A stretch of 64,000 nt of DNA from assembly GCA_964488355.1 (NCBI GenBank), contig CAZAUJ010000013.1, positions 6,083-70,082 on the forward strand, given 5' to 3'. This document shows, in pieces, positions 50,545-58,914 of this stretch (position 1 is the first letter of the stretch; each line of letters begins with the position of its first letter). A model generated the notes under the pieces. It was given only the letters and a program-made list of their open reading frames with translations, was not told the origin of the DNA and searched no databases. A program made the translations under genes and the position numbers. The stretch comes from Thermoanaerobaculum sp964488355. Its GTDB lineage: Bacteria; Acidobacteriota; Thermoanaerobaculia; Thermoanaerobaculales; Thermoanaerobaculaceae.

Positions 50545-51810
50545 ATGAAAATCCTAGTGCTCAACTGCGGTTCCTCCTCGGTAAAGTTTCAGGTCATTGA
50601 AACCTCTTTGGAGGCCATCGAGCACAACAGCGACCAGACCTTGGCGAAAGGCTCGGTGGAAAAGATCGGCTTGCCGGACTCTCGCCTCTTGTTGGAGGTG
50701 GCCGGGCGCAAGCCCTACCAGGAAATCAGCGAGGTCTTGGAGCATCGCCAGGCAGTGGAAAAGGTGCTCAAGATCCTCGTACACCCCGAGCATGGGGTCC
50801 TCAAGGACATCAGCGAAATCCAGGCTGTGGGCCACCGGGTGGTGCATGGTGGTGAGAAGTTCGCTTCCTCTGTGCTGGTAACGGACGAGGTGGAAGCCAT
50901 GATCGAGGATTGTGTGGTGCTTGCGCCGCTGCACAACCCCCACAACCTCCGAGGGTTGCGTGCGGCCCGAGCGCTCTTACCCCACGTGCCGCACGTGGCG
51001 GTTTTCGATACGGCGTTTCACCAATCGCTGCCGCCGAGAGCGTTCATTTATGGCCTGCCCTACGAGCTGTACACCCGCCACCGCATCCGCCGCTACGGCT
51101 TCCACGGCACCTCCCATCGTTACGTGGCCATCCGCACGGCCGCACTCTTGGGTAAACCTCTGGAGGAGCTCAAGATCGTCACCTGTCACTTGGGCAACGG
51201 CTGCTCGATGGCGGCCATCGACCGAGGGCGCTCGATAGATACCAGCATGGGCTTCACCCCCCTGGAAGGGCTGCTGATGGGCACCCGCTGTGGCGACCTG
51301 GACCCCGCCATTCTTCCCTGGCTGCAAGCGATGGAGGAGCTTTCCCTTTCCCAGCTGAATGCCATGCTCAACAAGCACTCCGGCCTTTACGGGATCTCAG
51401 GAGTTTCTTCGGATATGCGCGAGGTGCTGGCGGCAGCGCAGGCAGGCAACCGCCGGGCGGCGTTGGCCGTAGAAATTTTCTGCTACCGCATTCGCAAGTA
51501 CATCGGAGCCTACGCTGCTGCCTTGGGGGGGCTAGACGCGGTCACCTTTACCGGCGGCATCGGCGAGAACTCCCCGCAAATTCGCGCCCAGTCCCTGGAA
51601 GGCTTGCGCTTTCTCGGCATCCAGCTAGACGCCAACGCCAACTTTGCCGTCAAGCCGCAAACGCCGAGCCTCATTTCCCAACCCCAAAGCCCCGTAGCGG
51701 TGGCGGTTATCCCCACCAACGAGGAAAGGGTCATCGCCCGGGACACGGTGCGGGTGCTCGCAGGTGTCATGCCCACCTTTGCCGTTCCCGGCAACGAGGC
51801 ACCCCGCTAG
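50545..51810 (+). CDS. ackA: Acetate kinase
   Basis: Interconverts acetyl phosphate plus ADP and acetate plus ATP, giving substrate-level ATP in fermentation. The 421-residue protein has the ASKHA signatures Leu-Asn-Cys-Gly-Ser-Ser-Ser-Val-Lys, Phe-Asp-Thr-Ala-Phe-His, Arg-Arg-Tyr-Gly-Phe-His-Gly-Thr-Ser-His, Met-Gly-Phe-Thr-Pro-Leu-Glu-Gly and Phe-Thr-Gly-Gly-Ile-Gly-Glu-Asn. It is acetate and not butyrate kinase by the Thr-Ala-Phe-His region. No pta gene is adjacent. ATG 50545 follows AAGGAGAG. It converges on the NYN gene with a four-base gap. Confidence 0.95.
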   Translation: MKILVLNCGSSSVKFQVIETSLEAIEHNSDQTLAKGSVEKIGLPDSRLLLEVAGRKPYQEISEVLEHRQAVEKVLKILVHPEHGVLKDISEIQAVGHRVVHGGEKFASSVLVTDEVEAMIEDCVVLAPLHNPHNLRGLRAARALLPHVPHVAVFDTAFHQSLPPRAFIYGLPYELYTRHRIRRYGFHGTSHRYVAIRTAALLGKPLEELKIVTCHLGNGCSMAAIDRGRSIDTSMGFTPLEGLLMGTRCGDLDPAILPWLQAMEELSLSQLNAMLNKHSGLYGISGVSSDMREVLAAAQAGNRRAALAVEIFCYRIRKYIGAYAAALGGLDAVTFTGGIGENSPQIRAQSLEGLRFLGIQLDANANFAVKPQTPSLISQPQSPVAVAVIPTNEERVIARDTVRVLAGVMPTFAVPGNEAPR

Positions 51811-51814
51811 CAGG

Positions 51815-52270
51815 CTACCCGCGGTGGCGCCGCCGGCGGCGGACACGGTGGGGCCCTTCAGGCAAGGGCGTGGTGCACGCCAACAGCTCCTCCAAGGGCT
51901 CCGCGGGAACCTTCCCTTTCTCGTTCGGTTCTCCCACCGCACCACCAACCTTTTGCCAAAAGGCCTCCCTGCTCACCACCTGCGCCCCGAAATAGCGGGC
52001 CCTTTCCGCCAGTCGCCGGTCGGAAGTGACCAGCTTGCACCCCGTGCTTGAAGCATGGATGTAGGCGAGGATGGCCTCATCAGCGTGGGGCGCGTAGCGC
52101 ACCTCGACTGCCCCCAGCCGTTCCACTTGAGCCACACCGGGCGGGGGCGCGCCGTCAAAGAAAAGCACGATGCGCAACCGCTCTCGTGCCGCCAAGCGCA
52201 GGCTGGCCTGGCGCACCGGTTCTCGGTCGCGGCCCCCGGCTACGTTGTTCCCGTCCACCACCCAGGGCAT
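51815..52270 (-). CDS. NYN/PIN-like domain protein (YacP-like)
   Basis: Putative RNase-fold protein of 151 residues. The start Trp-Val-Val-Asp-Gly-Asn-Asn-Val and the later Phe-Phe-Asp-Gly-Ala, His-Ala-Asp-Glu-Ala-Ile and Val-Thr-Ser-Asp-Arg-Arg-Leu supply the spaced acidic residues of NYN (PIN-like) nucleases, as in YacP. The C-terminal end is strongly basic (a run of Arg) and may bind RNA. ATG 52270 sits four bases after the stop of the J-domain gene, so the two are probably co-transcribed. Confidence 0.8.
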   Translation of the reverse strand: MPWVVDGNNVAGGRDREPVRQASLRLAARERLRIVLFFDGAPPPGVAQVERLGAVEVRYAPHADEAILAYIHASSTGCKLVTSDRRLAERARYFGAQVVSREAFWQKVGGAVGEPNEKGKVPAEPLEELLACTTPLPEGPHRVRRRRRHRG

Positions 52271-52274
52271 GGGT

Positions 52275-53744
52275 CTATTTCAGTTGCCGGCGTAAGGCCA
52301 GGGCCTCGGCGCTGGCCGGCTCGTACTCCAGCACCTTGTCCACGCACGCCCGCGCCCGCTCCAAGTGGCGACGACGCAACCAAAAGTGCGCCAGTTCCAA
52401 CCAGGCGGGCGTTAGCTGGGGGTCCATGGTCACGGCTAAGCGCAGGTGGGACAAGGCTCGATGGCCCCACATGGGGTTGCGCAGCTCCACCCTGGCCAAA
52501 GCGAGGAGCGTTTCCGGCTGAGGATCGTAACGCACAGCCTGTTCCAGAAGGGGTAGGGCCCCGCCGTAGTCTCCCGCCTTAATCAGCAGCTCCGCCTGGA
52601 GCCGATTGGCGCGAGCTATTTCCAGTTGCGCCTGGCGCCGCCGCTCCTCCTCAGCGAAGTCTCCCGCTTGCCCACTTTGCTGGAGAAAGCTGTCGTAGCG
52701 TGCCCGTCGCTCGGGGTGGGAAAGGGTCTCGTGAGCGTCTTGCAAGGCGGTGTAAATGCGCGCCAGCTCAGCCCTCAGGGTGCGCAAATGCGGCTCTGAT
52801 GCACGGTCTGGGTGATACAGCCGAGCCAACTCACGAAACCGCTCGTGAATTTGATCCTGGCTCGCACCTGGCGAAAGGCCCAAACGTTGGTAGTAGTTTC
52901 TCCGTTCGATGTCACGAGCCATGTTCAGCACGCGCTCGTGCTCGGCTGCTTCGTGCGGGGTGAAGACATCACCCTCTGGCTGAGGGCTTTCTGGCTCCTG
53001 TTGGGACAGCAAAAGGCGAGGGGGCGTGGCCGCCGGTTCGTCCGCAAGCTGCAGGATGCCGGCCATCACCAAGCCCACCAGCGCCCGGAGGTACTGCTCC
53101 TCGGGAAGGGGAACGAGGTGCTTGAGTTGCTCCCAGGTCCTGCGCCCGTCCACGCGGGAAAGCAGAAACCCTTCTGCCGGCGAAAGATACACCCGTTGCT
53201 CCCGCAGCAGCGCTTCCTCTTGCAGGGACACAAAGCTTCGGGGCGGCAGATAAGTTCTCAACTGCTCCACCGGAACCAAGCGGGCAGCCGCCAGGAGCAA
53301 GTCCCCGGTGGTCACTTCCATGACGCATTTGCGCGGGTCAAGGCTCTCCTGCGCCTGGAAGCGATAGGCCACGGGGACAAAAAGAAGCTTGGCCAGGGAA
53401 GCAGCTGCCCGAGCTACCAGTTCCTCGTGTAAGGCTTCCGCCGACAGGACGTTCTCCTGCAGCAGGAGATCACCAAACAGCTCCCCGTCGCTTTGCCGCA
53501 AGAGCATGAGCGCCAGCTGCTCCCGCTGCAACAGACCCCGGTTAACCAGCCACTGACCCAGCTTCTCCTCCTCCACCGAGGTTTCCAGCGCCTGCACCTG
53601 TCCGGCTTCCAGCCAAAAACGACGCGTGCCGTCCTCCGTTTCCAAATCCAGGCAACCGGAAGCGAGGCGCGTGAAAAGGTTGCGGAACAGCCCAGCTACC
53701 TCACCCGCCGCCAACTCACCTTCGGAACACGGCCACCTTGCCAT
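52275..53744 (-). CDS. DUF4388-J-domain-TPR protein
   Basis: Protein of 489 residues with an unusual domain order: DUF4388/PATAN-like region (about 1-255), linker, DnaJ J-domain (about 285-350), then TPR-like repeats (about 380-485). In the J-domain, Asn-Tyr-Tyr-Gln-Arg-Leu-Gly-Leu and the Hsp70-stimulating His-Pro-Asp (Leu-Tyr-His-Pro-Asp-Arg-Ala) are intact, so it should be able to activate DnaK ATPase. It lacks the zinc and client domains of classical DnaJ. It may direct DnaK to a signalling complex. ATG 53744 was chosen over the TTG at 53753, and it has its own promoter. Confidence 0.88.
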   Translation of the reverse strand: MARWPCSEGELAAGEVAGLFRNLFTRLASGCLDLETEDGTRRFWLEAGQVQALETSVEEEKLGQWLVNRGLLQREQLALMLLRQSDGELFGDLLLQENVLSAEALHEELVARAAASLAKLLFVPVAYRFQAQESLDPRKCVMEVTTGDLLLAAARLVPVEQLRTYLPPRSFVSLQEEALLREQRVYLSPAEGFLLSRVDGRRTWEQLKHLVPLPEEQYLRALVGLVMAGILQLADEPAATPPRLLLSQQEPESPQPEGDVFTPHEAAEHERVLNMARDIERRNYYQRLGLSPGASQDQIHERFRELARLYHPDRASEPHLRTLRAELARIYTALQDAHETLSHPERRARYDSFLQQSGQAGDFAEEERRRQAQLEIARANRLQAELLIKAGDYGGALPLLEQAVRYDPQPETLLALARVELRNPMWGHRALSHLRLAVTMDPQLTPAWLELAHFWLRRRHLERARACVDKVLEYEPASAEALALRRQLK

Positions 53745-53752
53745 TTCTCGCA

Positions 53753-53781
53753 AAGATAAAACAAAAATGCCACCGAGTCAA
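53753..53781 (-). promoter_or_regulatory. Promoter of J-domain gene, leaderless type
   Basis: On the minus strand TTGACT (53776-53781), 17 bases, TATCTT (53753-53758), ending eight bases before the ATG at 53744. The -35 box overlaps the stop region of the upstream gene. No ribosome site precedes the start. Confidence 0.65.
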
Positions 53782-54833
53782 GGCGTATTGTTTCCCACGA
53801 ACACAGTGTGGGGCACAAACCCACGCTGGACCAGGCCAGCGGGCACCGAGCTCATGGCCCGTTCGGCGGCCTCTTGACTGGGAAAGCGGCCCCAAATCAG
53901 CCGGTAACAGGTGCCGGAGCTCTCGCCAAAAGGCACCACGCGGAGCGCTTCCCTGTTTTTGGCTTGCAGGCGGTACAACTGCTCCAGCTCCACCGGCTGG
54001 CAGGCGCCGCCGACGGCGATGCTCCAGGGACCGGAAGCGGTAGGGGCCGACGGGGCCATGCGCCAGAGGGTGTACCCGCCCACGCCCAGCGCCGCCAAAA
54101 CGGCCAAGATCCCCGCCACCAGCCAACCACGGCGACGGCGAGGGCGAACCATTTCCACGTCTTCCTCCACCTCGAGCTCGGGCTCCTGCGCCGGAGAGGG
54201 GCTTGCCTCCAGCAAACCCGCAGCCACTGATGCCGCCAGCAGCCGGAGCACCAGAGCACGGCCGTGGGGGGAGGGCTCGGCAATGGCTTCGGCGCTGCGC
54301 GCCTCATTGACCTTGGCCAGGATGGCCAGCGCCTCGTCAGGTAGCGAAAGCTCTCCTAGCCGTCGAGAGAAGGCGGGCAGCCGACGCAACACCGCGGACG
54401 GGTCAGGTAGAAAGACCGACACAAGGGTATCGTCCCCGCCGCGCAAAACCATCTCGTAGGCCACGTGCGGATAGGAAATGACAAAGCCGCCTGACGTTCG
54501 TGGCTCGCCCGGAAAAACCTCCAGCTCCGCGTCGGGATGGGCAAAAAAAGCGCGCAACTGCGTGGTGAGGGCACGCTTGAGCACCGCCGCCGCTTCTTCC
54601 GCGGTGACCAAACCTTGGCGCACCGCTTCCCGGGCCTCGGCAAACCATTCGCCCTCCGGTGGCAAGCCCAGGGCTGCCGCCAGCATTTCCCCGTCGCTGC
54701 CCTCCACGGCGGTGATTTGCCCTTCGTCCACGTGCAGCACCAGGCGTTCGCCACCAAAGCGCAGAATCACGGACCCGCGCCCCTGCTTTCCGATCCACGA
54801 AGCTAGCCGCAAAGCCGCTGAATTGCGCACCAT
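53778..54833 (-). CDS. DUF4388-like N-terminus, TM helix, SPOR-like C-terminus
   Basis: Membrane protein of 351 residues. The cytoplasmic N-terminal region (about 1-220) resembles DUF4388 (strands Gly-Ser-Val-Ile-Leu-Arg-Phe and Leu-Val-Leu-His-Val-Asp-Glu-Gly-Gln-Ile-Thr-Ala-Val-Glu). An acidic stretch and Arg-Arg-Arg-Arg precede one transmembrane helix (about 240-260). The external C-terminus (Cys-Tyr-Arg-Leu-Ile-Trp-Gly-Arg-Phe-Pro-Ser, with Ala-Glu-Arg-Ala) looks like a SPOR domain. It may connect a cytoplasmic adaptor to the cell wall. ATG 54833 has TAGCCT seven bases upstream and no ribosome site. Confidence 0.78.
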   Translation of the reverse strand: MVRNSAALRLASWIGKQGRGSVILRFGGERLVLHVDEGQITAVEGSDGEMLAAALGLPPEGEWFAEAREAVRQGLVTAEEAAAVLKRALTTQLRAFFAHPDAELEVFPGEPRTSGGFVISYPHVAYEMVLRGGDDTLVSVFLPDPSAVLRRLPAFSRRLGELSLPDEALAILAKVNEARSAEAIAEPSPHGRALVLRLLAASVAAGLLEASPSPAQEPELEVEEDVEMVRPRRRRGWLVAGILAVLAALGVGGYTLWRMAPSAPTASGPWSIAVGGACQPVELEQLYRLQAKNREALRVVPFGESSGTCYRLIWGRFPSQEAAERAMSSVPAGLVQRGFVPHTVFVGNNTP

Positions 54834-54840
54834 CGCTGCA

Positions 54841-54846
54841 AGGCTA
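54841..54846 (-). promoter_or_regulatory. -10 box (TAGCCT), leaderless DUF4388-SPOR gene
   Basis: TAGCCT on the minus strand ends seven bases before the ATG at 54833. There is no ribosome site and no convincing -35 box. The call rests mainly on the repeated spacing pattern seen at other starts in this window. Confidence 0.35.
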
Positions 54847-54923
54847 CCGCTGGAAGCCCCCGAAAGTCAAAACCACCTTCGCGAGCCCCCTCCACCGGCG
54901 TGGCAGGTCGTGCTTCTGCCCTA

Positions 54924-56744
54924 TCAGCCCGCATCCGCATGCAGGGCTTGGTAAACGGCCCGGGCCAGCTTGCGACCGAGGAGGCGCGCCAGCGCCTCTT
55001 CCGAGGCTTGGCGCACACCTTCCAGCGACCCAAAAGCGGTCAAAAGCTTCTTTGCCCGTTGCGGACCCACCCCAGGGACGGCCAGAAGCTGAGTGGCCAA
55101 GCGCCGAGCCCGACGCCGACGACGGTGTCGGGTGAGGGCAAAACGGTGCGCTTCGTCGCGCAAACGCTGCAACAGCAGGCGTACCTCGCTATGGCCGGAA
55201 AGACGCAGCGGCGGTTCCCCTGGGTTGAGGTAAATGTCCTCGAAGCGCTTGGCCAGAGACACCACAGGCAACCGCAAGCCCAATTCGTTCAAAGCGCTTC
55301 GTGCGGCAGCCAGCTGCGTCGGCCCACCGTCAATTAAAACCAGCTGGGGCAGCGGCTTGCCCTCTCGCAGCTGCCTGCTGTAGCGGCGCGTCACCGCCTC
55401 GGCGATCGCGGCCGGATCGTCCCCACCGGCTGCCTGCTTGAGATTGAAGCAGCGGTAGGATCCCTTGGCCAGCTGGCCCTTTTCCCAAACAACCACCGCC
55501 ACCACCGCCGCTTCCCCAGCGGTGTGGGAGACATCGAAACACTCCACCCTCTCTGCCGGCTGGGGTAAACCAAGGGTCTTCTGCAGTTCCGCTGCTAGCC
55601 GCTCGCCTTCCCGCCTGGGGTGCCGAAAGCGCAGCCGGAACGCCTGCTGCGCGTTTTCCGCGGCTAGTTCCACCAGCCGCCGCTTTTCTCCCCGCCGCGG
55701 GCACACCAGGTGCACTGCCTTGCCCCGCTTTTCGCTCAAAAAGGCAGCCAGGGTCTCCTGGTCCTCCACGCTCACCGGCACCAACAGCTCTTCAGGGATG
55801 GCGGGATTGGCCTCGTAAAACTGGGGCACGAACTGAGAGAGAAACTCCCCGTCCGCTGGCTGCTGCACCCCTTCAAAGTGGTATTCGCGGCTGTCCAACA
55901 ATTTGCCTTCCTGGTAGAGCAACACCACCACCGTGGCATCCTGCCCGTCACCTGCCAAGCCAAAAACATGAAACGAGCCACGGCCGGGCAGCTCCGCCAG
56001 CTGGCCTTGCCTCAAGCTTTCCGCCGCTCTCGCCAAATCGCGGTACCGGGCGGCCCGTTCGTAGTCCTGCCGTTCCGCCGCCTCCCACATGCGCTCCGTC
56101 AGCTGCTTGGTCAGTTCTTGCGTCTGGCCCAAAAGCAGCAGCCGCACCTGCCGAACCGCATCAGCATAGGCCTCTGGCGTGGTTAAGCCAGCAACGCACG
56201 GGCCGAGACAGGCGCCCATGGAAAAATAAAGGCAAGGACGCGCGAGCGTACCCTCCGGCCGCAAGTCCCAGGAGCAGGTTCGCACTTGGCTGTACATGCG
56301 GATGAGATCCATTAGGCGCGCGGCCGTGGCCTGGCCCAGGAAGGGACCGAAGTACTCGTGGCCGTCTTTCTCCACTCGCCGCACCAAAAGCGCCCGCGGC
56401 CAACACTCGCCGGTGGTGAGCTTGATGTACGGGTAAGTCTTATCGTCGCGCAGCAGCACGTTGTATTTGGGCCGGTGCTGCTTGATGAGCCGGTTTTCCA
56501 GAATCAGCGCCTCCACCTCGGTGCGGGTGACGACAAAGCGCAGCTCGCGCGCCCGCCCCAGCATGCTGGCGGTTTTGACCGCTGGCTCCTTGGCAAAGTA
56601 GGACAGCACCCTCCGCCGGAGATCCTTGGCCTTGCCCACGTAGAGCACCCGCCCACGGGCATCGAGGAACAGGTAAACGCCCGGCTGCTCCGGCGCGCGC
56701 GAGGCCACCTCCCACAGCGGGTGCCGCTCCCCCATCGCCTCCAT
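54924..56744 (-). CDS. uvrC: Excinuclease ABC subunit C
   Basis: Makes both incisions around UvrAB-bound DNA lesions in nucleotide excision repair. 606 residues: GIY-YIG nuclease domain (Pro-Gly-Val-Tyr-Leu-Phe ... Val-Leu-Tyr-Val-Gly-Lys-Ala-Lys, about 18-95), Cys-rich middle, UVR motif (Asp-Tyr-Glu-Arg-Ala-Ala-Arg-Tyr-Arg-Asp, about 205-235), the RNase H-like nuclease (Glu-Cys-Phe-Asp-Val-Ser-His and Leu-Ile-Asp-Gly-Gly), and helix-hairpin-helix pairs (Pro-Gly-Val-Gly-Pro). ATG 56744 with GGGAG is preferred over the longer frame from 56846, which overlaps the divergent peptidase. DNA repair links it loosely to the mutasome. Confidence 0.95.
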   Translation of the reverse strand: MEAMGERHPLWEVASRAPEQPGVYLFLDARGRVLYVGKAKDLRRRVLSYFAKEPAVKTASMLGRARELRFVVTRTEVEALILENRLIKQHRPKYNVLLRDDKTYPYIKLTTGECWPRALLVRRVEKDGHEYFGPFLGQATAARLMDLIRMYSQVRTCSWDLRPEGTLARPCLYFSMGACLGPCVAGLTTPEAYADAVRQVRLLLLGQTQELTKQLTERMWEAAERQDYERAARYRDLARAAESLRQGQLAELPGRGSFHVFGLAGDGQDATVVVLLYQEGKLLDSREYHFEGVQQPADGEFLSQFVPQFYEANPAIPEELLVPVSVEDQETLAAFLSEKRGKAVHLVCPRRGEKRRLVELAAENAQQAFRLRFRHPRREGERLAAELQKTLGLPQPAERVECFDVSHTAGEAAVVAVVVWEKGQLAKGSYRCFNLKQAAGGDDPAAIAEAVTRRYSRQLREGKPLPQLVLIDGGPTQLAAARSALNELGLRLPVVSLAKRFEDIYLNPGEPPLRLSGHSEVRLLLQRLRDEAHRFALTRHRRRRRARRLATQLLAVPGVGPQRAKKLLTAFGSLEGVRQASEEALARLLGRKLARAVYQALHADAG

Positions 56745-56771
56745 GCTAGCTCCCTGCAAAAAAACGGTTGC

Positions 56772-56777
56772 TAAACT
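56772..56777 (+). promoter_or_regulatory. -10 box (TAAACT), leaderless aminopeptidase
   Basis: TAAACT ends six bases before the ATG at 56784, so the predicted transcription start is the A of the start codon. No ribosome site or good -35 box is present. Confidence 0.45.
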
Positions 56778-56783
56778 TCGACT

Positions 56784-57737
56784 ATGAGCGAGCTGGAACA
56801 GGCCGTCACCGTGGCCCTCACCACCTGCCTGGGATTGCGACCCCACGAAACCCTGCTGGTGCTAGCCGATCCGCCCCTGAGCTCCTTAGCGCAGGCGGTT
56901 GCCACCATTGGCCGCCGCTTTGCCAAAGAGGTCATCTTTCTCGAGTACGGCCAGCGCGAGCACAACGGGCAGGAACCGCCCCACCCCGTACCTTTGGTGA
57001 TGCAACAGGTGGACGCGGTGGTGGCGCTCACCAGCCGCTCGGTGACGCACACCAGAGCTCGGCGCGAAGCCACAGCCGCTGGCACCCGGGTGGCCACCAT
57101 GCCTGGCATCACCGAAGAGATGCTGGTGCGCACCATGAGCGCGGATTACGAGGCCATAGCCGCCACCACCCGCGCGGTGGCTGAGCGGCTTACCGCGGCT
57201 TCCCTGGCGCGCGTGACCACCGCGGCTGGCACCGACCTCACCCTCCCCATTGCCGGCATCGCCGCCATTGCCTCCACCGGGCTCATTCGCGAGAAGGGGC
57301 AGTGGGGCAACCTGCCCTCGGGAGAGGCGTACCTCATGCCGGCAGAAGGCCAGGCGGAAGGCGTGCTGGTGATTGACGGTGCCCTGGCCGGCATTGGCCG
57401 CCTCACCCAGCCGGTACGGGTGGTGGTTGAGCGGGGCGTGGCAGTGGCGGTAGAGGGAGGCGAACAGGCACACGCGTTTTGGCGGCACATGCAGGCGGTA
57501 GGGCCGGGCGCTTTTAACGTGGCCGAGCTGGGCGTGGGCACCAATCCCAAGGCGCAGGTCACCGGCAACATCTTGGAAGACGAGAAGGTCCTGGGCACGG
57601 TGCACGTGGCCTTTGGCAACAACGTTTCCATGGGCGGCACGGTGGACGTGCCTTTTCACGTGGATGGTGTCCTCCTTCGCCCCACCTTACTTCTAGATGG
57701 CCAGCCGCTGCTGATAAATGGCCAACCCCAGTTTTAA
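56784..57737 (+). CDS. Aminopeptidase, M29 (AmpS/PepS-like) family
   Basis: Cytoplasmic metallo-aminopeptidase of 317 residues. Family features are Asn-Leu-Pro-Ser-Gly-Glu-Ala-Tyr-Leu-Met-Pro (metal-binding Glu), Glu-Leu-Gly-Val-Gly-Thr-Asn-Pro, Glu-Asp-Glu-Lys-Val-Leu-Gly-Thr-Val-His (Glu and His ligands), and Val-Pro-Phe-His-Val-Asp-Gly-Val. It is shorter at the N-terminus than typical M29 enzymes (about 370-410 residues), closer to the leucyl-aminopeptidase-like branch. It completes breakdown of peptides produced by the other peptidases here. The stop overlaps that of tatC by four bases, convergent. Confidence 0.87.
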   Translation: MSELEQAVTVALTTCLGLRPHETLLVLADPPLSSLAQAVATIGRRFAKEVIFLEYGQREHNGQEPPHPVPLVMQQVDAVVALTSRSVTHTRARREATAAGTRVATMPGITEEMLVRTMSADYEAIAATTRAVAERLTAASLARVTTAAGTDLTLPIAGIAAIASTGLIREKGQWGNLPSGEAYLMPAEGQAEGVLVIDGALAGIGRLTQPVRVVVERGVAVAVEGGEQAHAFWRHMQAVGPGAFNVAELGVGTNPKAQVTGNILEDEKVLGTVHVAFGNNVSMGGTVDVPFHVDGVLLRPTLLLDGQPLLINGQPQF

Positions 57738-58492
57738 TGCGCGGCCTCGCCCTTACCGAATAACCACGCCACCAAAACACCCAGAAGGTACAGGACAATC
57801 ATCGGTAAAGCAAAAACGCTTTGCGTGGGGATATCCGGTGTGGGTGTAATTATTGCTGCCACCACAAAAATCAGAAGCACCGCGTAGCGGAAATATTTGA
57901 GCAAAAAGCGGTGCGTCACCACGCCGAGGCGAGCAAGAAAAAGAATCAGCACCGGTAGCTCAAAAACTAAGCCCAATCCGAGTATAACCTTACTGGCCAT
58001 GGAAAAGTACTCGTTAATTGTTATGACTTGGCGGAAATCGCTACCTATTCCCAAGAGAAACTTGCACACCATCGGGAAAGCCACGGCGTAACCGAAGTAT
58101 CCACCCAGGACGAAAAATACGGTGGTCACCAGCAGGAAAAGTGAAGCCACCTTCCGCTCGTGACGGTAAAGGGCGGGGGCGACAAACAACCACAGCTGGT
58201 AAAGAATCACCGGCGAGGCGACGAACACACCTGCCAAGGCCGCTACCTTGATGTAAAGCATGAAGGGATCCACCAAGCCGGTGAAAGCCAACTTCTCCCC
58301 TTCCGGCAGGAACTGCGTAAGCGGCTTGGCAAGAAAAGCAAAGATTTCCTTTGACCAGTTCCAACAAAGGAGAAAGCCAACAAAAAGCGCAACCAATGAG
58401 ACAGCCAAGCGGCGCCGGAGCTCTTCCAGGTGCTCCAGCAAGGTCATCTTGGGTAGCTCTTCTTCCGATGGCTGCGGGGTGCGCCGCATCAT
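57734..58492 (-). CDS. tatC: Sec-independent translocase subunit TatC
   Basis: Core of the twin-arginine translocase, moving folded proteins across the inner membrane. 252 residues with six transmembrane helices. The signature N-terminal segment Leu-Leu-Glu-His-Leu-Glu-Glu-Leu-Arg-Arg-Arg is present, with Phe-Glu-Leu-Pro-Val between helices 4 and 5. ATG 58492 overlaps the tatA/B stop as ATGA. The pair shares the promoter near 58862. Confidence 0.95.
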   Translation of the reverse strand: MMRRTPQPSEEELPKMTLLEHLEELRRRLAVSLVALFVGFLLCWNWSKEIFAFLAKPLTQFLPEGEKLAFTGLVDPFMLYIKVAALAGVFVASPVILYQLWLFVAPALYRHERKVASLFLLVTTVFFVLGGYFGYAVAFPMVCKFLLGIGSDFRQVITINEYFSMASKVILGLGLVFELPVLILFLARLGVVTHRFLLKYFRYAVLLIFVVAAIITPTPDIPTQSVFALPMIVLYLLGVLVAWLFGKGEAAH

Positions 58493-58827
58493 TGGCTCCC
58501 TTCCTTGCCCTCACCGGCGCTGCTCGCCGGTGGGGGTTCGCTTGCGCTGGCTGCCGACTGGCCCGCACCGGCCAGCTCCTTCTGCGCCTCTGGGGACAAC
58601 ACTTGGGGCAGCCGGGTCGCTTCTGTTACCTCCCTGCCCACCGCCCTCAGCTCTTCCGCCCGCACCTCTTCGTCCAAGGTCCGCTGTAAGTCGTTGGAAG
58701 CGCGTTTGAACTCGGCCAGGGCGCGACCCAACGTGCGGCCCAAATGGGGCAGCTGTTTGGGCCCGAAGAGCAACAGGGCAATGATGAAAATCATCACCAG
58801 CTCAGGAAAACCGATGGACCCAAACAT
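58489..58827 (-). CDS. TatA/TatB-family translocase protein
   Basis: Single-span Tat component, about 112 residues. The N-terminal helix Phe-Gly-Ser-Ile-Gly-Phe-Pro-Glu-Leu and the Phe-Gly-Pro-Lys-Gln-Leu-Pro hinge are diagnostic, followed by an amphipathic helix (Leu-Gly-Arg-Ala-Leu-Ala-Glu-Phe-Lys) and an acidic tail. The Glu after Phe-Pro and the moderate tail length leave TatA versus TatB open. With no other tatA-like gene seen here, it may serve both roles with TatC. ATG 58827 follows GGGAGG; the longer frame from 59055 runs into the divergent protease gene. Confidence 0.92.
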   Translation of the reverse strand: MFGSIGFPELVMIFIIALLLFGPKQLPHLGRTLGRALAEFKRASNDLQRTLDEEVRAEELRAVGREVTEATRLPQVLSPEAQKELAGAGQSAASASEPPPASSAGEGKEGSQ

Positions 58828-58861
58828 CCAGCGCCTCCCGGGCAGCAGCCACGCCCGTGCG

Positions 58862-58867
58862 ATTATA
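58862..58867 (-). promoter_or_regulatory. Consensus -10 box (TATAAT) for tatA/B-tatC
   Basis: A perfect TATAAT on the minus strand, 34 bases upstream of the ATG at 58827, with the ribosome site GGGAGG between. No good -35 box was found. The divergent protease gene starts at 58915. Confidence 0.6.
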
Positions 58868-58914
58868 TCCGCCCAGCCACCGAGGGCTGTGTTAGAGTAG
58901 CTTCGGAGGCGTTC

